DNA from: an uncultured Verrucomicrobia subdivision 3 bacterium
Lineage (GTDB): Bacteria > Verrucomicrobiota > Verrucomicrobiia > Limisphaerales > UBA11358
NCBI GenBank assembly: GCA_903895255.1
Contig: CAITTG010000016.1
Location: forward strand, 1-39,707
Reading direction: 5' to 3'
Length of the DNA stretch: 39,707 nt
Position 1 is the first letter of the stretch, and the number at the start of each line of letters is the position of its first letter. Of this stretch, positions 7,373 to 17,500 are shown in pieces. The notes below the pieces were generated by a model, which worked only from the letters and a program-made list of their open reading frames with translations, was not told the origin of the DNA and searched no databases. The translations under genes were made by a program, and so were the position numbers.

Positions 7373-8617
7373 TCACAAACCGAACCAGGGCAGGGCCTTG
7401 ACCTGGTCGTGAAGCCGCAGCGGGCGGGGGCAACGACAAATCACATAACCATGCGTGGCCTCGCGCGGCTTTTCTTGCAGAAAAGCCAGCAGGTGCCGCG
7501 CATCCTGCACGGTGGGGTGTTCCGTCCACTTCACCTCGATGGGCGTCAAACGACCGCCGTGTTCGACAATGAAATCCACTTCCGCCCCATCACGCGAGCG
7601 CTGGTGATAGAGCCTCCCCGCGCCCAAGTATTGCAATCGCTGCCACAGTTCGATGCCCACCCACTGTTCCAAAATCGGCCCCGGATTCGCCTTCACGGTT
7701 TCGGCGGAGGGATTCAAGCCCGCCGCCGCGTGCCGGACGCCGAGGTCAAAGAACAGGAATTTCGGGGTGGAAAGGAGATTCTTGCGCGGACTCTTGGCAT
7801 AAGCCGGAATGCGGATGCCCACAAACATGTCCTCCAACAGTTGATAATGGCTCTTCACCGTTGGTTGCGAGAGGCCGGTCTCCTGCGAAATATGGGCATA
7901 ATTCAAGAGCTGGCCCGACTCGGCGGCCGCCAGTTGGAGAAAACGCACGAACGCACCCCAATCCTTCACCAGTGCCTCGCGACGGATTTCCTCCTCCAGA
8001 TGCACCAACGCATAGGCTTTTAGCAGCGCCGGCCGGTCCGGGGGAGCGGCGGTAACAATGCCCGGCAGGGCGCCAAAAGTTAACCGGTTTAGCAAGTCCC
8101 ACTCGGGAAATGGATGCCGGGCGCGGTTTCCCGCACTCCACGGAAACGGGAGTGGCGAGATCGCGCCGGGGACGGGCCCGGCTTTGGCCGGATGTTCAGC
8201 CAGTGTCAGCGGATACAGGTGGTGAACCATGCTGCGGCCCGGCAGCAGGTTGGCTCCCGTCGTCCGCAACTTTCGAGCCGAACTGCCGCACAGCACGAAC
8301 CGCCAGCGCGTTTTGTCGGAGTCGTAAAGCGCTTGCACCGCATCGAAAATGGAGGGCACTGACTGCGCCTCGTCCACGAACACGAACTGACCGGTTTGAT
8401 TCGCCGGCAGGCTCCGGCAGGCTTGGGCAAATTCGCCCGGGTGCGCCAGGTGCCGGGAGCGTTCCAAGGGATCCGCCAGGTTGAAATACAGGGCCGCTGG
8501 GGAAATCAATTGATTCAGCAAAGTGGATTTGCCGGTCTGGCGGGCGCCAAACAGAAGATGGACATAGGGCCGGGTCAGCTTTGCCCGGAGGTCAGGCGCA
8601 CACCAACGGTCATACAT
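7373..8617 (-). CDS. AAA+ ATPase with DUF4143-type C-terminus
   Basis: A 414-residue ATPase of the archaeal-style AAA/DUF4143 family. Walker A is GARQTGKST (24-32), Walker B is QFVFVDEAQ (77-85) and a sensor-1-like FVLCGSSARKL follows (107-117). The C-terminal part has a winged-helix-like LSQPTVKSHYQLLEDMFVG and a nuclease-like DGAEVDFIVEHGGRLTPIEVK strand pair of the PD-(D/E)xK kind. Cellular role unknown; relatives are common on mobile or accessory DNA. It lies on the opposite strand between pyrC-thioredoxin and carA. An unusually AT-rich promoter region (about 8618-8670) precedes it. Both points suggest insertion into a pyrimidine gene group. Confidence 0.85.
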   Translation of the reverse strand: MYDRWCAPDLRAKLTRPYVHLLFGARQTGKSTLLNQLISPAALYFNLADPLERSRHLAHPGEFAQACRSLPANQTGQFVFVDEAQSVPSIFDAVQALYDSDKTRWRFVLCGSSARKLRTTGANLLPGRSMVHHLYPLTLAEHPAKAGPVPGAISPLPFPWSAGNRARHPFPEWDLLNRLTFGALPGIVTAAPPDRPALLKAYALVHLEEEIRREALVKDWGAFVRFLQLAAAESGQLLNYAHISQETGLSQPTVKSHYQLLEDMFVGIRIPAYAKSPRKNLLSTPKFLFFDLGVRHAAAGLNPSAETVKANPGPILEQWVGIELWQRLQYLGAGRLYHQRSRDGAEVDFIVEHGGRLTPIEVKWTEHPTVQDARHLLAFLQEKPREATHGYVICRCPRPLRLHDQVKALPWFGL

Positions 8618-8856
8618 GTATTTAATTTATATCGCCTAAATATAAAGTCAACTTTACATTTATCGCCCGCTGCCCGGGGTCGCTCCGGCCATTCGCTCCC
8701 GGCGTCAGGAGGCGCGGCGGGATCGTGTTTCGGAGAACTGCCGGACTTTGCGGGGCTGCCATCACCGTGGTTCACCGGCCGGCTCCTCCCGGCCAAAGAT
8801 GCCGCGCCTTTTTTTTTGCTTCGGGCGCGTTTCTCCCTTAACTTCCACGGCACCAG

Positions 8857-10017
8857 ATGAACGCGATTTTAGCCCTTGAGGACGGCACGGTGTTTCGAGG
8901 CCAGGGTTTTGGCGCCCCGGCGTCGGCCTGCGGCGAGGTGTGTTTCAACACGTCGATGACCGGCTATCAGGAAATTCTCACTGATCCCTCTTACAAAGGC
9001 CAGATTGTCACGATGACGTACCCGCTCATTGGCAATTACGGCGTGAACGAGCAGGACGTTGAATCCTGGCGGCCGCACGCCGCCGGTTTTGTCATTCGCG
9101 AACTCTCCCCCGTGGTCAGCAATTGGCGTGCGGATTATTCCCTTGCCGATTACCTCGCCAAAAACGGCATCCCGGGCATCCAGGGCATCGACACCCGGGC
9201 GCTCACCAAGAAACTGCGCGTGCGCGGGGCCTTGAATGGGTTCATCACCACCGAAGATATTTCCGAGGCGGAGGCGCTGGACCGCGCGAAACACTGGCCC
9301 GGGCTGGTCGGCGTGGATTATGTGAAGGAAGTCACGCACCGCGAGGCGTTCCGCTGGGATGCCAAGGATGAGCAAAGCGCGGCCTTTGACTTGGTGCGCG
9401 GCAACGCGCGGCTGGATGCCCGGAATCACCGCAAACCGCTGCCGCCGGCGGACATTCCGATTGTGGCGTTTGATTTCGGGATGAAATACAACATTCTGCG
9501 CCGGTTGCGGCAGCATGGGTTTGCGGTGCAGGTGCTGCCCGCCACGGCCACGGCGGCGGAGGCCTTGAAATACAAGCCGGCCGGAATTTTTCTCTCGAAT
9601 GGTCCCGGGGACCCGGCGGCACTGGATTACATCGTCAAGGAAGTGCAAACGCTCGTGGGCACCGGGATTCCGATTTTTGGGATTTGTCTGGGCCACCAGA
9701 TTTTGGGCCAGGCCTTGGGCGGCAAGACCTTCAAACTCAAGTTTGGCCACCGGGGCGGCAACCAGCCGGTGAAGGATCTGGAATCCGGCCGGGTGGAAAT
9801 CACGTCGCAAAACCATGGCTTTGCTGTGGATCCGGCGAGCCTGCCGGCGGAGGTCGCGGTAAATCGCATTAATTTGAACGACCAAACCGTGGAGGGATTG
9901 CGGCACAAAACCAAGCCGATCTTCTGCGTGCAGTATCATCCGGAGGCCGCTCCGGGGCCGCATGACTCCAATCCGTTGTTCGGGGAATTCCGGCAATTGG
10001 TGGAAACGCGCGGCTAA
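8857..10017 (+). CDS. carA: carbamoyl-phosphate synthase small subunit
   Basis: The glutaminase subunit (386 residues) of carbamoyl-phosphate synthase, which hydrolyses glutamine and channels ammonia to CarB for pyrimidine and arginine synthesis. The N-terminal CarA domain (1-150) includes GEVCFNTSMTGYQEILTDPSY and GIDTRALTKKLR. The class I glutamine amidotransferase domain (about 200-380) has FLSNGPGDP, nucleophile C277 in FGICLGHQ and the HPE of QYHPEAAPGPHDS. The length is normal. No carB lies in the window. The ATG follows a 240-bp gap containing a GC-rich hairpin (8777-8794) and a T-run. Confidence 0.96.
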   Translation: MNAILALEDGTVFRGQGFGAPASACGEVCFNTSMTGYQEILTDPSYKGQIVTMTYPLIGNYGVNEQDVESWRPHAAGFVIRELSPVVSNWRADYSLADYLAKNGIPGIQGIDTRALTKKLRVRGALNGFITTEDISEAEALDRAKHWPGLVGVDYVKEVTHREAFRWDAKDEQSAAFDLVRGNARLDARNHRKPLPPADIPIVAFDFGMKYNILRRLRQHGFAVQVLPATATAAEALKYKPAGIFLSNGPGDPAALDYIVKEVQTLVGTGIPIFGICLGHQILGQALGGKTFKLKFGHRGGNQPVKDLESGRVEITSQNHGFAVDPASLPAEVAVNRINLNDQTVEGLRHKTKPIFCVQYHPEAAPGPHDSNPLFGEFRQLVETRG

Positions 10018-10097
10018 AACGGTATCCGCCGCAAAATACATTAGCGATTTCCGTTTGACTTGAAAGCGTCTCCGCTGATAATCAAGACCTAGAAGAT

Positions 10098-10673
10098 ATG
10101 GCCAAACTAGTTATCCTCAATCAAGGCATGACCGGCCGCACGCACGAACTCACCGTGGATCGCACCACGATCGGGCGCGTTGACGATAACACGTTCCATA
10201 TTCAGGACGCCTCCGTCTCCAGTCATCATTGCGAAGTGCACCTGCGCGGCGCCGAGATCCTCATCCGCGACCTGAACTCGACCAACGGCACCTTCATCAA
10301 CAACGAGAAGATTTCCGAGGCCATTTTAAAACCCGGCCAGACCCTGCGGCTGGGCCAGGTGGAATTGAAGCTGGATACGGGCGAGGCTGCGGGCCCGGCC
10401 CCGACGGCGGCCGCTCCGGGTGCGCCAGCGGCCCCGGCCGCCCCGGCAGCTCCCGCCAAGCCCCGGCAAGTGGACGCCACCATGGTGATCCCGCGCGGGG
10501 TCAGCTTGGACCAGTTGGAACAGGGAGGCACCACCAAGGGTTTGGGTGCCGCCACCGCCTTCTCCAAGAAGAAGAACAAGACCAACACCATCTTCATCGT
10601 CGTGGGCGTGGTTGTGGCCATTGTGATCATCGTCCTGCTGGTCATGGTGTTCAGCCAGGTTGGCAGCCATTAA
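10098..10673 (+). CDS. FHA-domain protein with C-terminal membrane anchor
   Basis: A 191-residue protein. The N-terminal forkhead-associated domain (about 1-95) shows the phosphothreonine-binding signature: IGR (25-27), SSHH (41-44) and LNSTNGTFIN (59-68). An Ala/Pro-rich linker (about 97-125) follows. The last 30 residues are a transmembrane helix, so the FHA domain faces the cytoplasm on a C-terminal anchor. FHA domains read Ser/Thr phosphorylation, but no kinase gene is nearby. It lies 80 bp downstream of carA. Confidence 0.85.
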   Translation: MAKLVILNQGMTGRTHELTVDRTTIGRVDDNTFHIQDASVSSHHCEVHLRGAEILIRDLNSTNGTFINNEKISEAILKPGQTLRLGQVELKLDTGEAAGPAPTAAAPGAPAAPAAPAAPAKPRQVDATMVIPRGVSLDQLEQGGTTKGLGAATAFSKKKNKTNTIFIVVGVVVAIVIIVLLVMVFSQVGSH

Positions 10674-10719
10674 TTTACATTTCCCGGCGGCGCCATCGGC
10701 TGGGTATGTCCCGTTCGTT

Positions 10720-10734
10720 GCGTGATTTTCACGC
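10720..10734. promoter_or_regulatory. palindrome upstream of a sigma-54-type promoter
   Basis: GCGTGA-TTT-TCACGC is a perfect inverted repeat centred about 70 bp upstream of the -24 element at 10797. It lies where an enhancer-binding activator site could be. It does not match the palindrome seen at the other two sigma-54-type promoters. Confidence 0.3.
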
Positions 10735-10796
10735 CTCCCGTGCGTGGGATGGACGCATTTTCAGGTTTCCTTCGTCAGGTTTAAGCACAAAATTGG

Positions 10797-10812
10797 TGGC
10801 ACGGGGTATGCT
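10797..10812 (+). promoter_or_regulatory. sigma-54-type promoter for the pseudopilin gene
   Basis: TGGCACG-GGGT-ATGCT has the -24 GG (10798-10799) and -12 GC (10810-10811) separated by exactly the canonical distance. It differs from TGGCACGNNNNTTGCW only at one T. Transcription would begin near 10822, giving a very short leader before the ATG at 10829. Confidence 0.6.
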
Positions 10813-10828
10813 TTTCAAATAGCCATCT

Positions 10829-11476
10829 ATGAAAATTCCCACTACCCAGCGCTGCCGCGCGTTTACCATGGTTGAGGCTTTGGTGGTGACTTTGGTCGTC
10901 TTGACCCTGCTGGCCCTTGGAATCTTGGGCTTTGGCAAACTCCGTCATCGTGCCAACAACATTCACTGCGTAAGTTTTCTCGTCCAAATTGGCATTGCCA
11001 CCCGAATTTGGCAGGGTGACCACAATGGCAACTATCCCATGGAAGTCTCCGTGGCTCAGGGTGGTGCACAGGAGTTGCTGGCCACCGGGAATGTGTCAGC
11101 CTGCTTTGAAGTCATGTCCAACGAGTTGGGCACGCCAATTATTCTGGCTTGTTTGAATGATACCAAGAGTCAGGCTGCCACCGTTTGGAGCGGCGATCTC
11201 AGCCGCACTAACATCAGCTACTTCATTGGTTTGGCTGCCACCAATTCCCTGGAATCTACCGTTTTGGCTGGTGACGACAATCTGTTACAAAATGGCAGGG
11301 CCGTCGCCTCCGGCATCGTCAATCTCGGAACCTCACCAGCCACTTGGACCAGCCATCGTCACCAAGGCGCGGGCAATGTTTTAATGGGTGACGGCTCGGT
11401 GCAGTGCGTCAAACAAATGGGGTTTGCCAGTTCCCCCGGCACTTTGTTTGCCACCAACCGCATCGTCGTGCCGTGA
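10829..11476 (+). CDS. pseudopilin-like H-X9-DG protein
   Basis: A 215-residue protein with a type IV prepilin-like N-terminus: short basic leader, a probable cleavage site before F12, then FTMVEALVVTLVVLTLLALGILGF with Glu at mature position 5. The -1 residue is Ala rather than the usual Gly. Near the end, HQGAGNVLMGDGSV fits the H-x9-DG motif that recurs in Verrucomicrobia/Planctomycetes pseudopilin-like proteins of unknown function. A sigma-54-type promoter lies directly upstream. It is convergent with the two-component genes that follow. Confidence 0.75.
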   Translation: MKIPTTQRCRAFTMVEALVVTLVVLTLLALGILGFGKLRHRANNIHCVSFLVQIGIATRIWQGDHNGNYPMEVSVAQGGAQELLATGNVSACFEVMSNELGTPIILACLNDTKSQAATVWSGDLSRTNISYFIGLAATNSLESTVLAGDDNLLQNGRAVASGIVNLGTSPATWTSHRHQGAGNVLMGDGSVQCVKQMGFASSPGTLFATNRIVVP

Positions 11477-11571
11477 ATCAAACGGCATGTTTGCGGCTTG
11501 AAAATTGAAGTTTCCGCCGTGGTCCATTGAACCTCCGGAGTGGCTTCCAAAAGACCAAACCCCCTCCGCCC

Positions 11572-12204
11572 TCAGTCCAGGTGCACAATCCCGTGCCGGA
11601 TGGCATTGATCGCGGCCTCGGTGCGATCCTGCACCCCCAATTTCACGAACAGGGTGCGGAAGTGGGATTTCACGGTGTCCTCACAGATAAAGAGGGCGGA
11701 GCCGATTTCCTTGTTACTGCGGCCTTTGACGAGGAGTTGCAGGACTTCCATCTCGCGCGAGGAGAGTTCCGGGCGCTGTTGCCGCGCGGCCAGGCGGGCG
11801 GCGAGTTTGGGCGGGAGCCGGGCTTGCCCGGCGTGCACGGCGCGGATGGTCGCGGCCAGTTCGTCGTCCGGAGTGTCCTTGAGGAGGTAGGATTGCGCGC
11901 CGGACTGGATGGCCCGGTAAATGTCCTCATCCGCGTCAAAGGTCGTCAGCACGATGATGCGCGCGGCGGGGAATTCCTTCCGAATGGCGATGGTGACCTC
12001 CACGCCACCCATGCCGGGCAGGCGCAAATCCATCAGCACGACATCCGGCTGATGCCGCCGGAACAGGCTGATGGCGTCCGGACCGTTGCCGGCCTCGGCG
12101 ACCACTTTCAGGCCGGTCTCGCTTTCGAGCAGGGCTGCCATGCCTTTGCGAAAGGCCGGATGGTCATCCACCAGCATCAAGCGGATCGATTTATTGGTAT
12201 TCAT
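11572..12204 (-). CDS. NarL/FixJ-type response regulator
   Basis: A 210-residue regulator. The receiver domain (8-125) has the acidic pair in LVDDHP, phospho-acceptor D59 in VVLMDLRLPG, the conserved Thr of VLTTFD and the Lys of LLKD. The LuxR-type HTH (about 145-205) contains LSSREMEVLQLLVKGRSNKEIG and EDTVKSHFRTLFVKLGV. It is translationally coupled to the kinase upstream by a 4-bp ATGA overlap (12204-12201). The targets are unknown; the divergent giant repeat-protein gene is a candidate by position only. Confidence 0.93.
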   Translation of the reverse strand: MNTNKSIRLMLVDDHPAFRKGMAALLESETGLKVVAEAGNGPDAISLFRRHQPDVVLMDLRLPGMGGVEVTIAIRKEFPAARIIVLTTFDADEDIYRAIQSGAQSYLLKDTPDDELAATIRAVHAGQARLPPKLAARLAARQQRPELSSREMEVLQLLVKGRSNKEIGSALFICEDTVKSHFRTLFVKLGVQDRTEAAINAIRHGIVHLD

Positions 12205-14324
12205 AGCCAGCGATTCCCCGTTTGTTCCCCCGTGAGCGGCACCCGCAACTGGATTTCCGTGCCGCCCTGGGGCACGCTCACGATCCGCAGTTCACCGTTT
12301 ACATGCGCGGCCCGTTCCCGCATGCCCACCAGGCCAAAGCCGCCGGCACTCGGGGGTGGCGAGACGGGATCAAAGCCGCAGCCGTTGTCGCGCACGACCA
12401 GGCAAAAGGCGGTTTCAGCAAACTCCAGACGCAGTTCAATCAATTTTGCCCGGGCATGGCGGGTGGCATTCGTGATGGCTTCCTGCCCGACGCGTAACAG
12501 GTTGTTTTCCATGGCGGGGGCCAGCCGCCGGGCCGGGCCGGTCACGGCAATGCGTGTTTGCGTCCCGGTATCCGCGCACAATTGCTGGAGAATTCCCCCC
12601 AGGGCGGTGGCGAGATCGCCGGTTTCCAGCACCTGGGAACGCATGTTCCAAATGGATTTACGGGCTTCATCCAGACTTTCGCTGACGAGGGCCTGGGCAT
12701 TATCCAGTTGCTGGCCCAATTGGGTGGAGCCATTGAGCGAACTTTTTTTGGCCAGGCGCAATTGGACGGCGGTGGCCGCCAGGCCTTGGGCGAGGGTGTC
12801 GTGAATTTCCCGGGCCAGCCGGTTGCGCTCCGCCAGCATGGCGGCGAACTCGGCCTCGGCCAGAGCCCGGCGCCGCGCCTGCTCCCGCAACCGCCAGCGC
12901 CCCGCCAATAATGCCAGGGCCGCCGCCATGAGCGACCCACCGGCCAGAATCACTAATAAGAGCAGCACATGCGCCGGCGTCCACCAAGGGGGTGCCCTGA
13001 GGATGGTCACATCGGCGGGCGACCGGAGTAACAGCGTAAAGGTGCGCGGCCGGAAAATGCCGCTCAAGGGCCCGCCGGGTTCGCTCACCACCATGGCGAT
13101 GCCAGCCATCCGCACGCCACTGCCGATCTGCCAGTCCGCCGGGGCCACGGCTCCGGCCGGCAGGTTGAGCCGGGCTTCGATGGCCAGGTGGTGCCAGTCG
13201 AGGGTCAGCACGAGACCGTCCTGCACCGGGCGCACCCCTTCGAGTTTCCCTTCCAATTGGATCAAATCGGCGTCTTGCAACGCGACCATGTCCAGATTGG
13301 TCATCAAAATGGGTTCCGGGGCGAGGGTGTGGCCGATGTTGCGAAATTCGCCGTCCTCCAAAATGGGGTTATAGGGGCCCTGATTGGGGAAACCCAGCAC
13401 GTCCACCAGATCCCCGGCCTGCAGGTCCTCCCGCTGGCTGGTCTGAATCTGTAGGCCGTGATTATCGTCCCGAATCCACAGGGAATCACCGGGGCTGTAG
13501 TGCGTGACCACCCCGCGCACATGCATGCGATGGCCGTAATCCTGGCGGGGGTCGAAACGGAGCAGGCCGGAGACCGGCACCACCGGCTCCGCCCACGGGT
13601 TGGCGGGGGCGGGCTTTTCCACTTCAATGTCAAAGCCTAGGGGGACGTCCAGCATGGGGTTTAAGAGCTGGCGGCTGGCGGTGTAACGGCTGAAACAGAT
13701 TCCCCGCAAGCGGACTTCGGCATCCACGTAACTGCCCCGGGCGAGGAGGGAATGGACCCGGACCACCAGTTTTTCGCCGCCCGTGGCCAGGACGATCCGG
13801 GCGCGGGGGTTGGCCACCTCCTCGGATTCCCGGCAGCTCCGCACAATGCCCGTCAGCTCCACATACTGGCTGTCGCAATGTTTGCGGATTAAATCCTCAT
13901 AGTTGACGCGCTGCGGCGCGGGGAGCGGGGCCACGCCCACTTTTTTCAGCGTCTTGAAGCGCACCACCGGGGCATAATCCCCGGGGTCGGTCACGCCTTG
14001 CACTGCCACCAGATCCCCGAGATGCAGGTTGGTCACCAACTCGGTGGTGCCAATCAGGTAAATGGCCTCGGTGGCATCCTGGATGACCAGGCTTTTGCCA
14101 TGGGGATAGGCAATGAGGAGCACCACCCCTTGCAACCGCACCGGCCAGGCCTGCGCCGCGGCTTCCGGCGACAAGGCGCGCACCTGAGCGGCATTGGTCA
14201 ACACCCGCACCGGTGGCGGGGACGGGATGTCCGGAGCCGCCCCGGCCGGCGTCATGGACCATAACCATGCCACCAGCAAAGCATCAAATTTTCCAGCTCG
14301 CCGCCCTGTGCGTTTGGCTGCCAT
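12201..14324 (-). CDS. sensor histidine kinase with OB-like periplasmic repeats
   Basis: A 707-residue NarX/DegS-type kinase. A signal-like segment (about 12-30) precedes a long extracytoplasmic region (31-450). There a motif of the form V-x-L-x-G-V-V...(S/L)-x-(W/V)-I-(Q/R)-D...D-L-V-x-V-x-G recurs, at about 62-125, 265-330 and more weakly at 155-215 and 350-410. This resembles tandem OB-like beta-barrels. The single transmembrane helix is at 452-474. The HisKA_3 box is RNRLAREIHDTLAQGLAA with H508, and the ATPase part shows EAITNATRHA, DNGCGFD and GFGLVGMRERA. The operon partner is the overlapping response regulator. The ligand is unknown. Confidence 0.9.
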   Translation of the reverse strand: MAAKRTGRRAGKFDALLVAWLWSMTPAGAAPDIPSPPPVRVLTNAAQVRALSPEAAAQAWPVRLQGVVLLIAYPHGKSLVIQDATEAIYLIGTTELVTNLHLGDLVAVQGVTDPGDYAPVVRFKTLKKVGVAPLPAPQRVNYEDLIRKHCDSQYVELTGIVRSCRESEEVANPRARIVLATGGEKLVVRVHSLLARGSYVDAEVRLRGICFSRYTASRQLLNPMLDVPLGFDIEVEKPAPANPWAEPVVPVSGLLRFDPRQDYGHRMHVRGVVTHYSPGDSLWIRDDNHGLQIQTSQREDLQAGDLVDVLGFPNQGPYNPILEDGEFRNIGHTLAPEPILMTNLDMVALQDADLIQLEGKLEGVRPVQDGLVLTLDWHHLAIEARLNLPAGAVAPADWQIGSGVRMAGIAMVVSEPGGPLSGIFRPRTFTLLLRSPADVTILRAPPWWTPAHVLLLLVILAGGSLMAAALALLAGRWRLREQARRRALAEAEFAAMLAERNRLAREIHDTLAQGLAATAVQLRLAKKSSLNGSTQLGQQLDNAQALVSESLDEARKSIWNMRSQVLETGDLATALGGILQQLCADTGTQTRIAVTGPARRLAPAMENNLLRVGQEAITNATRHARAKLIELRLEFAETAFCLVVRDNGCGFDPVSPPPSAGGFGLVGMRERAAHVNGELRIVSVPQGGTEIQLRVPLTGEQTGNRWL

Positions 14325-14382
14325 GAGATTGGGAGTTATTATGGGGGCTTTTTTTCCGGGGGCAACCGTCTTGCGAAATTTC

Positions 14383-14396
14383 TACACTTTCGTGTA
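14383..14396. promoter_or_regulatory. small palindrome between divergent operons
   Basis: TACAC-TTTC-GTGTA lies in the 190-bp space between the two-component operon (-) and the giant repeat-protein gene (+). Its size and position would suit a dimeric response-regulator site. There is no second copy to support it. Confidence 0.25.
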
Positions 14397-14514
14397 ATCG
14401 ACGCCGCCATTTCTTGTCCCTAAAATGGCAATTCAATACCACATCTTAAATCCATAGTGCCCAATACCAGCTTTGGAAATTCGTTTTAGCTAAAGCAACC
14501 CCCAACCAACCAAC

Positions 14515-17500
14515 ATGAAAAAGCAACCCATCCTGTTAACCCTGTTCGCCCTGGCCATCCTGGCCCGGCCGGCCCCCCTGCGCTCGGCCGTGGTCAATCT
14601 CGTCGGAAATGACGGTCTGGGCACGAGTTCCTACAATACCAAAGGCAATTGGGCCAATAGCGCTGCGCCAACGTCGGGTAACGATTATAATACCGCGGGT
14701 TTTGTGATGCGCACCCCGGGGGACGGCACCACTGCCGACATTTTCGCCGGTGCCTCCTTGACGCTGGGCGTCGCCAATGGTGCCAGTGGCAGCTTGCTCG
14801 AGAAATTCACGGGCGGGGCCGGCTCGACGCGCACGCTGACCATCAATAATTTTACCAATCTCGCGGGGGCGCAGATTCGCAGCGGCGGCACCGCCGGGGC
14901 GCTCGTTCACATCACGGGCAACCACTACACCATCGCCGGCAGCTCCACTTTTACAGCGGACCAATGCATCTGGGTCATTGACTCCCCGTTGCTGGGTGGG
15001 GATGGTGTGATTCTCACCAATTTCGCCAACAACGCCAATGACCATGTGGCCTACACGGGGAACAACGCCGGCTTCACGGGCAGCCTGTATCTCACCGCGG
15101 CCGGCACCAGTGCGTGGAGCCTCGAGTTTGACGCGGTCAACAGCGTGCCGGGCAATCCCGCCACGTCGAACCCCGGCCAGATTACCTTCCTCGGCAGCGG
15201 CCAGTTGCGCGATACCGTGGGCTGCGCGTTGACGAATTCCAACGGCGGCATCCGGCTGGTGGCGAATGGCAACATCAACACCACCGCCACCACGCTCATT
15301 GGCGAACCCATCACCGACCTCACCAACGGGGTGCATTCTGTCTCCCTGCTGACTTCCTCCGGCACCGGCACCTTGATCTTGAGCAATGCCAATAACAACT
15401 ATTCCGGGGGCACGACCATTGCCGCCGGCATCTTGCAACAGGGCGTGGCCAACGCGGTTCCGGGCAACTCCATCGCCGGGGACGTGACCGCCAATGGCAC
15501 CTTCGATTTGTATGGCTATAACGCCACCATCAATGGTTTGAACGGTTCCGGCACGGTGGACACCACGGCGGCGGGCAGTCCGACCCTGACCCTGGGCGCG
15601 AATGGCGACAACGGCACCTTCAGCGGGACGGTGCAGAATTCCGGGGGCACGCTGAATTTGGTCAAAGCGGGTGCGGGCACCGAGACGCTTTCCGGCGGTT
15701 TGACCTACAGCGGCAACACCCTCGTGGCGGGCGGCACCCTGGCGGTGAGCACCGCGATTTCCGTGGCTTCCACGCCGGGCAGCTTGATCGTCAGCAATGG
15801 CGCCATCCTGACCGTGAACGCCACCAGTGGCACGGCCCTGCCGGCCGCCAGTGTGACGGTGGGCACCAACGCGACTTTGAGCGTGGCGATTGCCCCCGGC
15901 ACCACCGGGCTTAGCGCCACCGGCAACCTCACCCTGCAGGACAACGCCACCAACACGTTTGCCTTTGGCACCGTGACGGGCAATCCCTCCACCCCGGCCC
16001 TCAGTTTGGCGGGCGGCATTACCGCGCCGGGCTCCAATATTGTCATTAACGTCACCGCCACGGGCTTGAAGACCGGTACCTTCACCTTGATCAAATACGG
16101 CGCCGGCACGCTGGCCAGCCTCGCTAACTTCCAGTTATCCCCGCCGCCCGGGGTGGGGGCCGTCCTGGTCAATAACACCGCCAACCAATCCATCGATGTC
16201 AACATCACCTCCACGCCCAACCTGCTGACCTGGAACGGGGTGAACGGCACCGCGTGGAATCTCACGACGCCCAATTGGGTCAATACGGCTTCGGGAGCCA
16301 TCACGGACTATCAGCAATACACCAACGGCGTCGTCGTGGCCGGCGACGCGGTGACCTTTGACGACACGCTGACCAATGATTTCATCAATCCGCAGCCGAC
16401 CAACATCAATCTCACCGCCCGGTTTAATGCCTTCCCCGTGGTCTTTAACAGCACGCTCCCCTACACCCTCGGCGGCGCGGGCGGCCTGGCGGGCGTGACC
16501 TCCGTGGTGATCTCCAACACCGGCTCGGTCTCCTTGCTGACCAGTAACAGCTTCACCGGCGGCGTCACGGTCAGTGGTGGCACCTTGATCATCACCAACG
16601 ATGCCGCGCTCGGCGCGAGTGCCGGCTCCGTGACCCTGAACGGCGGCAGTCTCCAGATCAATGGCAGCCTCACCAACAGCCGCGCGCTCCCCATGCCGGT
16701 GGCGGGCAACATCGGCGTGGCCACGAATGTCACTGCGGGCCTCGGCGGCGTGATCAGCGGCGGGGCGGCCACCTTCAACAAGGTGGATAATGGCACCCTC
16801 ATTCTTACCGCCCACGAAACCTTCACCGGCAATTTGTTTCTTCATGGTGGATTCACGATCTTTGACACCGGGGCCACCCTCACCAACGGGAACTATTGGG
16901 ATGTGGGACAAAACACCACGGATGCCGCCACTCTGACGCTGCGCGGCACCAGCGCCCTGGCCACGACTTCGGATTTCAATGTCGGTGATGTTGACAGTTC
17001 CTCCGGCACTCTGAATTTGAGCGGCTCCGCCTCCCTCACCGTGAATGCCTTCTACATTGGTTCTGCCAATGCGGCCGGCTCCACTGCCAGTGGGATTGTC
17101 AACCAGTCTGGCGGCACGCTCACGGAAGTGAGCACTGCCGTCGGCACCTTCTGCATCGGCGGCCGCACCTCGCCCGCAGCGGTGGGGGTTTATAATATGA
17201 GCGGCGGCACGCTGACCGCGAACGCGGGCATCCGTGTGGGCTCCACCGGTGCCGGCACCTTGAACCAGAGCGGGGGCACAATCAACGCGATCGGGGGCAT
17301 CAACATCGCGCGCATCGCCGGTTCCTTCGGCACCAACAACCTGAATGGCGGCACCCTCTCGACCTTCAATGTGGCCTCCAGCACGGGCACCAACGCCGTG
17401 TTTAACTTCAACGGCGGCACCCTGCAGGCGAACTTCACGCCGCCCGCCACCACGTGGTTCTCCGGCGGCATTCAGGCCTATGTCCAGGCCGGCGGTGCCA

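Noticed and set aside
8777..8818. GC hairpin followed by a T-run upstream of carA as a possible attenuator
   Set aside because: The T-run begins about 14 nt after the stem instead of directly after it, and no competing antiterminator stem was seen.
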